Positions 56,499 to 64,000 of a stretch of 64,000 nt of DNA are shown piece after piece. Source of the stretch: Sulfurospirillum diekertiae (GTDB lineage: Bacteria > Campylobacterota > Campylobacteria > Campylobacterales > Sulfurospirillaceae); the NCBI RefSeq assembly GCF_002162315.1, contig NZ_CP021416.1, forward strand, positions 1,128,207 through 1,192,206, in the 5' to 3' direction. A program made the translations under genes and the position numbers. The notes below the pieces were generated by a model. It did no database searches and had not been told where the DNA came from. It saw only the letters and a program-made list of their open reading frames with translations. Each line of letters opens with the position of its first letter. Positions within the stretch are counted from its first letter, which is position 1.

Positions 56499-58304
56499 AT
56501 GCAGACACTTTACACCTTCAAAACCCTTTTTCATGAAATAAAATACTATAAAAAAGAGCTTATTTTTGCCAATGTCATTGCTTTTTTAGCGGTTCTTGTC
56601 AATACTCCTGTCCCTCTTTTGATGCCGATGATAATTGATGAAGTGCTCCTTGGTAAAAAAGGATTTGTCACACAGAGTATCGATGCTCTCTTTGGGCATG
56701 CTAATCCTGCTTATGTTTACATCGTTTCTGTATTGTTTTGTGTTGTACTCCTTCGCTTTTTCTTCTTTTTGCTGAACTATTGGCAGACTAAAATTTTTAC
56801 CATTATCTCCAAAAATATTGCATTTAAAATACGTGAAGTAGTTTTGAGACATTTAAGCCATGTGGCAATGAATCAATTTGAATTCTTTGGCTCAGGCAAA
56901 GCTGCCTCTTTGTTGGTAACCGATATTGAGACGATTGATAATTTTTTAGGGGCGTTTGTTAGCCGATTGATTATTTCCGTATTGACCATTTTGGGCGTGG
57001 GGGCTGTCTTATTGATGATCCATTGGCAATTGGGGCTTTTTATTTTAGTGCTCAATCCTGTGGTCATCCTTTTTACAACCAAACTTGCTAAAAAAGTGGC
57101 TAAGCTCAAAAAAGAGCAGAACCAAGCATTTGAGCTTTTTCAAGATGCCCTTTCAGAAACACTCGACATGTTTGTGCAAATTCGCGCTACGAACAAAGAA
57201 AAGCTTTTTTTTGGCCACGTGGAAGAGCAAGCTAAAAACATTAAAGAGCGCTCTATCGTTTTTGGATATAAAAGCGATGGTGCAAGTCGTCTTTCGTTTC
57301 TCATCTTTCTTTCAGGCTTTGAGCTTTTTCGTGCCGCGAGTATCTTTGTTGTTGCTTATTCTGACCTTAGTATTGGTGCAATGCTTTCTATCTTTGGTTA
57401 TCTTTGGGTGATGATGGCTCCAATACAGGACATTTTAAATATCCAATATTCTTACCATAATGCACGTAAAGCATTGGATCGTATCAATGAAATTTTGGCT
57501 CTTAAAACGGAAGAGCGAGGTTTACATGTAAAGAATCCTTTTCTGGAAAATCGCACCAATGCCATTGAAGTAAAAAATGTCAGTTTTAGCTATGATGGGG
57601 GCAAAAAGATTCTTGAAGAGATTAACCTTTCTATCCCTAAAGGTTCAAAAATCGCTATAATAGGGGCAAGTGGAAGTGGTAAAACGACACTGGCACATTT
57701 ACTGGTTGGGCTTTACCCTTTAGAAGAGGGTGATATTTTATTTGATGGTATTTCCGTAAAAGAGATTGGACTCGATGTGGTTCGTGAACATCTTTTTTTA
57801 GTCTTACAAAATCCGCAACTTTTTAATGCTTCAATGGCTCAAAATTTAATGATTGATGATAAAATAGATAAAGCGTTAGTTCAAAAAGCACTTCAAATAG
57901 CACAGCTTGATAATTTTGTTGATGAGCTTCCCGATGGTTTACAGACACAAATCGGAAAACATGGTATTAAGCTCTCTGGTGGGCAGAGACAACGTTTGTC
58001 TATTGCCCGTATGGTGCTTCAAAATCCCAACGTGGTCATTTTAGATGAGTCCACATCAGCGCTAGATGTTCACACGGAGGCAAAGTTGTTTAATGCCCTT
58101 GAAAACTATCTTGAAGGTAAAACAACCATTATTATCGCGCATAGGCTTAGTACCATTAAAAAGGCTGATTTTATCTATGTGATGGATAAAGGAAAAATTG
58201 TCGAGTCGGGAACACAAGAAGAGCTGATGCGACAAGAGGGTGCTTTTTTTGACTATGTGACACAAAATAGAAGGAGTAAAAATGATGAAAAAACTATGGG
58301 TTAG
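56499..58304 (+). CDS. ABC exporter, fused membrane and ATPase domains
   Basis: About 601 residues from ATG 56499 (GGAAC precedes it); the in-frame ATG at 56478 overlaps the palindrome hairpin and lacks a ribosome-binding site. Six membrane segments (about 25-330) make a type IV exporter half. The ATPase has Walker A GASGSGKTT (about residue 388), the signature LSGGQRQRLS (about residue 492) and Walker B VVILDESTSALD. It forms homodimers that export lipids or drugs (MsbA/MdlB-like); substrate unknown. A TTACATGTAA site (57522) encodes LHVK. Confidence 0.92.
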   Translation: MQTLYTFKTLFHEIKYYKKELIFANVIAFLAVLVNTPVPLLMPMIIDEVLLGKKGFVTQSIDALFGHANPAYVYIVSVLFCVVLLRFFFFLLNYWQTKIFTIISKNIAFKIREVVLRHLSHVAMNQFEFFGSGKAASLLVTDIETIDNFLGAFVSRLIISVLTILGVGAVLLMIHWQLGLFILVLNPVVILFTTKLAKKVAKLKKEQNQAFELFQDALSETLDMFVQIRATNKEKLFFGHVEEQAKNIKERSIVFGYKSDGASRLSFLIFLSGFELFRAASIFVVAYSDLSIGAMLSIFGYLWVMMAPIQDILNIQYSYHNARKALDRINEILALKTEERGLHVKNPFLENRTNAIEVKNVSFSYDGGKKILEEINLSIPKGSKIAIIGASGSGKTTLAHLLVGLYPLEEGDILFDGISVKEIGLDVVREHLFLVLQNPQLFNASMAQNLMIDDKIDKALVQKALQIAQLDNFVDELPDGLQTQIGKHGIKLSGGQRQRLSIARMVLQNPNVVILDESTSALDVHTEAKLFNALENYLEGKTTIIIAHRLSTIKKADFIYVMDKGKIVESGTQEELMRQEGAFFDYVTQNRRSKNDEKTMG

Positions 58305-58953
58305 TTTAATTGTGGGATTAGTGATTTCCACAACACTCTACGGTTCAGCGGAGGAAAAATTATTGGATTCGTCCAATGCACTGAAAAATATGATACGCGA
58401 TTCTAAGATAAAAATTCCTCAAAAAGTCTTGGAAAAGGCACAAGCGATTGCTATTTTTCCAGGCACAATTGAAATTAGTATATTTCTTGGTGGCAAAACA
58501 GGCAATGGCGTGATGGTGGTACGTCGAAGTGACGGCTCATGGAGCTATCCATTTTTTGTGAAACTCGGCGGAGCGGGACTTGGTTTTCAACTGGGTGTCG
58601 AGAAAAAAGATATCTTGATGATCTTTGAAAGCACCGATAGTGTTAAAAAGCTGATGAACAATAAAATTACACTGGGTGTTGATGCTTCTGTTGCCGCAGG
58701 CCCTGCAGGGGATAGCGCGGGAAGAGGAAGCGAAGTTGATTTTAAATCAGAAGTGTATACCTATACAAAAACACAAGGTGCTTTTGTAGGTGTTTCATTT
58801 GATGGATCCGTTATGAACCATGACTATGATGAAAATATTGAGTTGTATGGCAATAACATAACGCCAGCTCAAATTATTGAGTCTGATGGACTGCTTTCAT
58901 CGTATGCGATTGAGGATTTTCTCAAAGCTGTACAAAAGCTTACAAGCTATTAA
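58282..58953 (+). CDS. SYLF-domain lipid-binding periplasmic protein
   Basis: A 223-residue protein with a signal peptide (about residues 1-22, ending LYGSA). The rest is a SYLF/DUF500 domain, recognised from KAQAIAIFPGTIEI, GGKTGNGVMVVR, GGAGLGFQLGVE and VAAGPAGDSAGRG. Members bind phosphoinositides in eukaryotes; bacterial ligands are unknown. AAGGAG directly before ATG 58282 supports the start, which overlaps the ABC gene by 23 bases, so the two are co-translated and may share a lipid-related task. Confidence 0.88.
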   Translation: MMKKLWVSLIVGLVISTTLYGSAEEKLLDSSNALKNMIRDSKIKIPQKVLEKAQAIAIFPGTIEISIFLGGKTGNGVMVVRRSDGSWSYPFFVKLGGAGLGFQLGVEKKDILMIFESTDSVKKLMNNKITLGVDASVAAGPAGDSAGRGSEVDFKSEVYTYTKTQGAFVGVSFDGSVMNHDYDENIELYGNNITPAQIIESDGLLSSYAIEDFLKAVQKLTSY

Positions 58954-58961
58954 GGATTTTA

Positions 58962-59525
58962 GTGGAAGATATTCTTAGCTCTCTTACAACGTATGGATAT
59001 ATTATCCTTTTTTTATACTCTTTTGGAGGAGGTATGCTTGCGATTATTGCCGCAGGTGTACTTTCTTATGCTGGAAAGATGGATCTTACAACCTCAATCG
59101 TTGTAGCAGCATTTGCAAATGTAATTGGTAGTTCTTTTTTGTTTTACATGGGGCGTTATAATAAAAAAGCACTGATGCCTTATATCAAAGATCATCGAAG
59201 AAAATTGGCACTAAGTCATATTTTGATGAAAAAATATGGCGATAAGATCATTTTCCTTCAAAAATTTATCTATGGACTGAAAACATTAGTTCCAATGACA
59301 ATAGGGTTAACAAAATATCCCCAAACTAAATTTCATATCATCAATACCATCTCTGCTATTCTTTGGGCAGTGATCTTAGGGATAGGAAGTTATAAAATTG
59401 GAGATATTTTGATGCGTATTGCCAACTATTTTTCAGAAAATACGATGCTTGCTCCACTGATATTACTCTCAATTATTGGAATAATCTGGTTTTATTTCCA
59501 ATACGCTACTAAAAAGAAGAACTAA
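58962..59525 (+). CDS. DedA-family membrane protein, second paralogue
   Basis: A 187-residue protein with GTG start at 58962. Four to five hydrophobic segments (about 8-30, 40-60, 125-145, 160-180) and the DedA core YGLKTLVPMTIGLTKYP place it in the family. It shares HRRKLALSHILMKKYG with the DedA protein at 11.1-11.8 kb, but lacks that protein's long N-terminal arm. Its position after the ABC exporter and SYLF protein suggests a membrane-lipid role; the substrate is unassigned. A terminator follows. Confidence 0.88.
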   Translation: MEDILSSLTTYGYIILFLYSFGGGMLAIIAAGVLSYAGKMDLTTSIVVAAFANVIGSSFLFYMGRYNKKALMPYIKDHRRKLALSHILMKKYGDKIIFLQKFIYGLKTLVPMTIGLTKYPQTKFHIINTISAILWAVILGIGSYKIGDILMRIANYFSENTMLAPLILLSIIGIIWFYFQYATKKKN

Positions 59526-59542
59526 CCCGCTTTCCTCTTCAG

Positions 59543-59567
59543 GAGACTTCACAATACGTGAAGTCTC
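59543..59567 (+). terminator. Terminator after the ABC-SYLF-DedA operon
   Basis: GAGACTTCAC (59543-59552) and GTGAAGTCTC (59558-59567) form a perfect 10-bp stem with loop AATAC, followed by TTATTT. It closes the plus-strand run that starts at 54.3 kb. Confidence 0.8.
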
Positions 59568-59571
59568 TTAT

Positions 59572-59676
59572 TTAAAATATCTTATTGCTTAAAATAAGCA
59601 TCTTTTGTTCAAAACGGTTCATAAATTCATTGTAAACTTTACGGGAGTGACTGATAGTACAGATTAAATTTTTCAT
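59572..59676 (-). CDS. Candidate 34-residue small protein
   Basis: A short ORF starting ATG 59676 behind GAGGAG and ending TAA at 59572-59574. The peptide begins MKNLICTISHSRK and is basic, with no membrane segment. It lies divergent from the S24 regulator gene and shares its upstream region, an arrangement seen for small genes under control of neighbouring repressors. I know of no homologue, and the call rests on the ribosome-binding site and the position. It could be a spurious ORF in an AT-rich gap. Confidence 0.35.
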   Translation of the reverse strand: MKNLICTISHSRKVYNEFMNRFEQKMLILSNKIF

Positions 59677-59768
59677 AGAAGGCTCCTCAGTTATTAAATT
59701 TTCATTATTGTAATAAAATTTTAAAATATGCTATAATAATATTTCAAAATGAAATGTAGGAGGATAAA

Positions 59769-60428
59769 ATGCCAGATATTTTAGCTGTTTTGCATAAAGT
59801 TAAAGATATTCTCTCTCAGGAATTAGGTGAGCGCAAGGTATTTGACAAAGATGTGGCGGAAGCGCTTGGAATCAATCAGCTGACACTTGCTACCATGAAA
59901 AATCGTGCTAAAATCCCTTATAAAGAGATTTTGGAATTTTGCGCCAAACGTAAGATTTCGATTAATTGGCTTTTATTTGATCAAGTCGTTGAAAGTCTGC
60001 AAGCGGAGACTGATAAATTTGCTCGTGTGCATTATTTTAGAGATATTTATGCTTCAGCCGGTGGTGGCGCTCTGAATGAAGAGGAAGAGGGTGAAATGAT
60101 GTATCTTGATGAGGAAATTGTTCAGAAACTCGGTGGAATTGGCATGATAAAACATATCCAAGCGATCAATGTTCTGGGCGATTCGATGGAACCAACATTG
60201 TATACGGGGGATGTCGTATTTATTAACAAAGAGTATACCAATGCTTTAAAATCGGGTATTTATGTTGTCTCAACTCCTGTGGGTCTATTTATCAAACGTC
60301 TACAACTTCACGCCAATGGAACGGTATCCCTTGTTTCCGACAATGAAGCGTATGCCCCAGAGATAATCAATGCTGAAGATGTTCAGGTGATTGGCAAAGT
60401 GGTTGGAAAATTATCGGCTAATGTATAA
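59769..60428 (+). CDS. CI/LexA-like regulator with S24 peptidase domain
   Basis: A 219-residue regulator. The N-terminal helix-turn-helix (about residues 22-62, VFDKDVAEALGINQLTLATM) is of CI-repressor type. The S24 domain has the Ser nucleophile in LGDSMEPTLYTGD (about residue 140) and the Lys in GLFIKRLQ (about residue 176). An Ala-Gly bond in YASAGGGAL (about residue 96) could be the self-cleavage site. Such proteins respond to RecA filaments in phages and stress regulons; no phage genes lie nearby. AGGAGG precedes the ATG. The AT-rich upstream region with near-repeated AAAATTT-type sequences may hold its operator. Confidence 0.85.
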   Translation: MPDILAVLHKVKDILSQELGERKVFDKDVAEALGINQLTLATMKNRAKIPYKEILEFCAKRKISINWLLFDQVVESLQAETDKFARVHYFRDIYASAGGGALNEEEEGEMMYLDEEIVQKLGGIGMIKHIQAINVLGDSMEPTLYTGDVVFINKEYTNALKSGIYVVSTPVGLFIKRLQLHANGTVSLVSDNEAYAPEIINAEDVQVIGKVVGKLSANV

Positions 60429-60437
60429 AGGAGCGTT

Positions 60438-61368
60438 TTAGCTTTTTGATGTCTCACATCTCTCTTTGTGTCGTGACCAAAAGCCTGCTAAAATCGCACC
60501 AGAGATATTATGCCAAATACTGAAAATAGCACCAGGAAGTGCGCTGAGCGGCGTAAAATATTTAAGTGCTAACGCAACAGCTAAGCCAGAGTTTTGCATT
60601 CCAACATCAATCGCAATCGTTTTGCAGATTGTATGGTTGAACCCAAACCATTTTGCTCCTACATAGCCACTCAGCAGTCCTACACTGTTATGAAGGATGA
60701 TGGCAATGATAGTCAAAAATCCAATCGATGCAATAGCATTTTGGTTGAGTGCTACGACAATGGAAATGACAAAAACAATGGTGATCATTGAAAGCATTGC
60801 AAAATAAGATTCATAACGTTTAATCATCGTATGCAAAAAATAATTCAAGATAACACCAAAAATCACAGGTATCGCAACGATTTGTAAAATACTCACAAGC
60901 ATGTCAACGGCAGGTACAGGTACACTTTGCCCGACATATAAAAGGGTTAAAAGAGGTGTGATAAAAACAGATAAAAGTGTAGACATCATCGTTATGGTAA
61001 TGGAAAGGGCTACATCACCTTTCGCTAAATAAACGATCACATTAGCCGCAGTTCCTCCTGAAACGACACCAACAAGTATCATTCCTATCAAAAGTTCTGT
61101 CGATAAATGAAGCATTTTAGAGATGAAAAGTGCCGCAAGTGGCATACAAATAAACTTTAAAGTTACGGCTATAAAAATAGTTTTAGGTTGTTTTAGAACA
61201 CGAGCAAAGTCATCTAAATGTAAGGTGATTCCCATAAAAAACATAATGGTTGCTAACAAAGGGGTAATGCTCTCTTTATGCGGTGTAAAAAAATTCGGGT
61301 TTCATATAAGCTAAGCAAGAGAATACGATAGCCCAAAAAGGGAAAAGAGAATTAATGCGCCTAATCAT
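60438..61368 (-). CDS. BASS-family sodium/organic anion symporter, N-terminal frameshift
   Basis: Real start ATG 61368 behind AAGGAAT. The first 30 residues (MIRRINSLFPFWAIVFSCLA) lead to an A7 run (plus 61287-61293) that shifts the frame. With six bases the protein continues EFFTPHKESITPLLAT into the long frame, giving about 309 residues and about nine membrane segments. BASS features include GVVSGGTAANVIVYLAKGD and DVGMQNSGLAVALA, where sodium and substrate sites lie. Family members take up bile acids, pantoate or other anions; substrate unknown. It converges with the S24 regulator gene. Confidence 0.82.
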
Positions 61369-61449
61369 AATCTATTCCTTCTAACTAAAAAAATAAACAA
61401 TGTTATAAAAAGTAGGGAGAATGTGTTTCCTCACACGGTTGAAAGAGCA

Positions 61450-61482
61450 TTACATGTAAAGAGAAAATCTCTTTACATGTAA
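61450..61482. terminator. Perfect hairpin built from two TTACATGTAA palindromes, next to ppiB
   Basis: TTACATGTAAAGAGA (61450-61464) and TCTCTTTACATGTAA (61468-61482) pair over 15 bp around AAA. It lies six bases beyond the stop codon of the minus-strand cyclophilin gene, as expected for its terminator. Same design as 56448-56478. Confidence 0.7.
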
Positions 61483-61488
61483 AAGTTT

Positions 61489-61983
61489 TTAGAGTTTATC
61501 TTTGATTTCGATGGTGATCATTTTATCATTTTGAGTGATACTATCAAACACTTTGAAACTCTCTTTATCCTCTTTAGCGATTGCACCAAAAACGGTGTGA
61601 ACGCCATCTAAGTGAGGGCAATCAACGAAGCAGATAAAGAATTGACTGCCACCTGTATTGGGACCAGCATGTGCCATAGAAAGAGATCCACGTTTGTGTT
61701 TGCTTTTTTGTCCTTTACATTCGCAAGCGATGTTCCAACCAGGACCGCCTGTTCCACGACCGAGGGGACAACCACCTTGTGCCATAAAATTTTTAATGAC
61801 ACGGTGGAAAATGAGTCCATCGTAGAATTTATCGTTAGCAAGTGTTGCAAAGTTTGCAACGGCTATGGGTGTCTCTTCTGGATTGAGCTTAATGACAATA
61901 TCGCCTTTTTCAGTTTTGATAATGGCGTATTGAAAAGCTGCCAATTGCTCTTTTGTGTAGTCGTATGTTTTGAGTGCGCTCAT
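61489..61983 (-). CDS. Cyclophilin-type peptidyl-prolyl isomerase
   Basis: A 164-residue cytoplasmic cyclophilin with no signal peptide. The active-site segment [15 protein letters not shown] (about residue 59) contains the catalytic Arg; [10 protein letters not shown] and HTVFGAI are also present. It isomerises prolyl bonds during folding. The divergent loop [13 protein letters not shown] (about residues 85-97) with two Cys is of the PpiB-like bacterial type. Monocistronic. Confidence 0.92.
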   Translation of the reverse strand: MSALKTYDYTKEQLAAFQYAIIKTEKGDIVIKLNPEETPIAVANFATLANDKFYDGLIFHRVIKNFMAQGGCPLGRGTGGPGWNIACECKGQKSKHKRGSLSMAHAGPNTGGSQFFICFVDCPHLDGVHTVFGAIAKEDKESFKVFDSITQNDKMITIEIKDKL

Positions 61984-62046
61984 AGTTAAAGCCCTTTATT
62001 ATGAAGTTTACGTGGAGATTATAACAAGCCGTTCCTATAAGCTATA

Positions 62047-64000
62047 TTAACTTTTGTGGATGAGTGGTTTCTTGATTAAGAAGCTCAAGACACTTTTGGG
62101 ATAGGTTGGATTTTCCAAAGGAGGCGATGAGAGGGGGATGCTTTGTAGGAGTTCTAGCTTATCATAGGTTTTAACGAATTCCACTAAAGGTTTGTCTATG
62201 GGAAAAAATTGTAAATAATTTGACAATGATTTTTCCCAATCTACGGCAGTATTCATCTCTTTTGCCACTTCTTTAAATTGTGAGAGATAGAGCTTTTTCA
62301 TAATATTGGCAATGTTTTGTTTACAAATGGAGAGGTTCATATAAGGCTCAATATTGGTAAAGACTTTAGCATAAGCTTTTGTCTCAATGAGCGCATATTG
62401 TTCTAGTCCAAAGGTGTTTTTCATCTCTTCTAGTGTTTGAACGAGGGCATAATGACTCTGTAATTGAAACTGATCTTGTGTTTTGACTGCCTGAAAAAGC
62501 ATATTATGTTCGATTTGGTGTTCAAGGATAATTAAAGCTTTAGAAACTTCTTTAAGCCGAATGGCTTGATTTTGGTAGGGTTTAAATTGATATAAAAGAT
62601 CAGCTAAAATGAGAGATTGTTTATAATTTTTCTCTTCCAAATAGCGGAGTGTTTCTTGTTGTAATCGTTCACCGACTTGGAGGACTTTTTGATACAAAGA
62701 GGTAGACTCTAAAAAGTGATTTTGCGCTACCAACCGGAAATAGAAGGTAAAGTTTTTCTCTTTAACAGAATTTTCTGCCATTGTAAAAGTGCCAGAGCGT
62801 TTGAGCATATTTTCGATGATGGTTTTTTTCTCTTCGACTTCCTCAAAGGCTTTTAAATTCTCCTTGGCTGCTTCTTTATTTAGAAGAGGTTCTCGTGCTA
62901 AAAGTATTTGTGCTTTTTGGAGGCTTTTGTTCCAAAGTGCTTCCAACTGAGCAAATAAAGAGCTTTTCCTCAGTTCTGGTTTTAGGGTTGCTAAAGAGTA
63001 AGCAGGTGCATAACTCATACTTCTGATATAGCGTTGTAGGGACATTAAATCAGGTTGTAACGACTCTATTTCTGCAAATTCAAGCTTACATTTTGGGTGA
63101 AATAAAAAAGGCTCAGCAATAATCTGTGCTTGTTCAATCTCTCCTCGAGAGAGAAGATTCATGATGGTCTCTTTTTCTTCCAGCCAATACTCATAGATTT
63201 TTTTTAGTTTCACGATGTGACAATTAAAAAAATATTTTTTTGAAAAATAAGACATGCTTCTTTGATCTGCCTGAGTTTAATATAGGTGATGAATTGTTCT
63301 TCGTGCTCTCTGTGATTAAAGAAAAGAATTTCACCTGTTTTAAATCCCATAATAAAATAGTTTTGGGTTCTGCTAAGAGTCGTAACACCATAGTAGGGCA
63401 ATTTAACTTGGTATAAAATATCAAGCGTTTTGACATAGACTGCAAAGAGCAAAGACTCTCTGGTTCCAACATAGACAAATTTTTTGCTGTGTGAGAGCAC
63501 CATGACTGAAGGCCAGACATTTTGATCTAGCACCATCTCTTGGAGAACTTTGCCCTTTGCAAGATCGATTTTAATAATTTTTCCATTGCGTGTGATCGCA
63601 AGCAGCGTTTGGTCATCAACAAAGAGCATCATTTCAATGACACTGTCAATTTTCTGTTTAAATACAACCTTAAAGCTATTGGTTTTGTAAACAACCAACT
63701 CATGTGAAAAAGAAGCATAGGCAGATAGATGATACTCTTCAGAAAGTGTTACAGCGCTAATGGAGTCGCTTGCAATAGGAAGATTGGCTTGAATAGTGCC
63801 ATCTTCCGGACTTAGGATATAACTACGTCCTCTCTCGTTGCCAGTAATGAGTAAAAGATCATTTTCGCTAAAGGCAGCTTTGGTCACGACATCATGTTGA
63901 TTGTAATGAAAGGTACTGAGGGGAACTATTTTAGATTGCGTATCAATGACATATTCTGTCCCTTGCTGTGCAAAAGAGATATAGGCTAGATTTTTACCCA
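62047..64000 (-). CDS. Beta-propeller protein with helical C-terminal region, frameshifted, partial
   Basis: The N-terminus lies outside the window. The visible first part (down to 63210) has WD40/PQQ-like repeats: LLITGNERGRSYILSP, YVGTRESLLFAVYVKT, MGFKTGEILFFNHREHE. The frame stops at 63210, but adding one base in the A7 or T7 run at about 63222-63240 joins it to the next frame, which continues as a helical protein (KIYEYWLEEKETIMNLLSRGE) to 62047 with TPR-like character. The join gives over 650 residues. I recognise no named family. A role as a cytoplasmic scaffold or sensor is guesswork. Confidence 0.65.

Noticed and set aside
59769..60428. Prophage at the S24 regulator
   Set aside because: No integrase, att repeats, structural or lysis genes; flanking genes are housekeeping or transport.

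Overview
This window is a compact, gene-dense bacterial chromosome segment of roughly 40% GC. The gene set points to Campylobacterota, most likely a Sulfurospirillum-like organism. Indicators are futalosine-pathway menaquinone synthesis (mqnC), FliW and FliL, a CheB with no receiver domain, long-form HPF, the holA-rpsF-ssb-rpsR order, and rny, ruvX and ftsY of campylobacterial type. The genus is inferred from gene content, not from a search. There is no rRNA, tRNA, CRISPR array, insertion sequence or integrase. The window is mostly housekeeping, and the unusual signal is in its repeats, its non-coding elements and a surface/pseudopilin locus.

Layout. 1-2.75 kb: end of a DUF294 protein, a DnaQ-like exonuclease, and an Acr3 arsenite pump behind a palindromic operator. 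2.8-8.2 kb: metE, an unexplained 580-bp gap, htpX, a cupin, a frameshifted serine hydrolase and an isochorismatase-family hydrolase. 8.2-17 kb: a long minus-strand run folD-lepB-M50 protease-rpiB-coiled coil-apt-trpB-dedA-pepA-cheB-cheR. 17-23.6 kb: plus-strand cytochrome c, hemL, an AtpZ/AtpI-like protein, a membrane protein, mqnC, an inactive M16 peptidase homologue and recG. 23.6-31 kb, minus strand: fliW, a very large MshQ-like exported protein (PA14, Calx-beta and DUF6701-like regions), three prepilin-like proteins and, separately, hpf. 31-34.3 kb: bamD and lon. 34.4-39.5 kb, minus: HDOD protein-rnr-holA-rpsF-ssb-rpsR. 39.6-45.6 kb, plus: ilvC, minD-minE, polysaccharide deacetylase, dprA, TauE/SafE, YbaK-like and an exported protein. 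45.6-50.5 kb: sdaA (minus), then ruvX, TRIC channel, argD, methyltransferase, thiS. 50.5-54.3 kb, minus: tlpA-like, ftsY, radA, fliL, acpS. 54.3-59.5 kb, plus: 5-FCL, rny, ABC exporter, SYLF protein, DedA. 59.5-64 kb: S24 regulator, BASS transporter, cyclophilin and a beta-propeller protein running off the end.

Three window-wide observations stand out. First, the palindrome TTACATGTAA occurs 29 times exactly, against an expectation well below one. It is dispersed in genes and gaps, and twice it is paired to build perfect terminator-like hairpins. Second, at least four, probably five, intergenic copies of a multi-hairpin element share a GC-TTT-GC loop, and their stems vary in a compensatory way. 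This suggests an undescribed structured RNA or extragenic repeat family. Third, about ten genes (including lon, rpsF, fliW, recG and the mshQ-like gene) carry single-base frameshifts, mostly one extra base in an A/T run. Removing that base restores full-length proteins, so most are probably sequence errors, although phase variation cannot be excluded for some. I annotate these as full-length genes and give the break positions.
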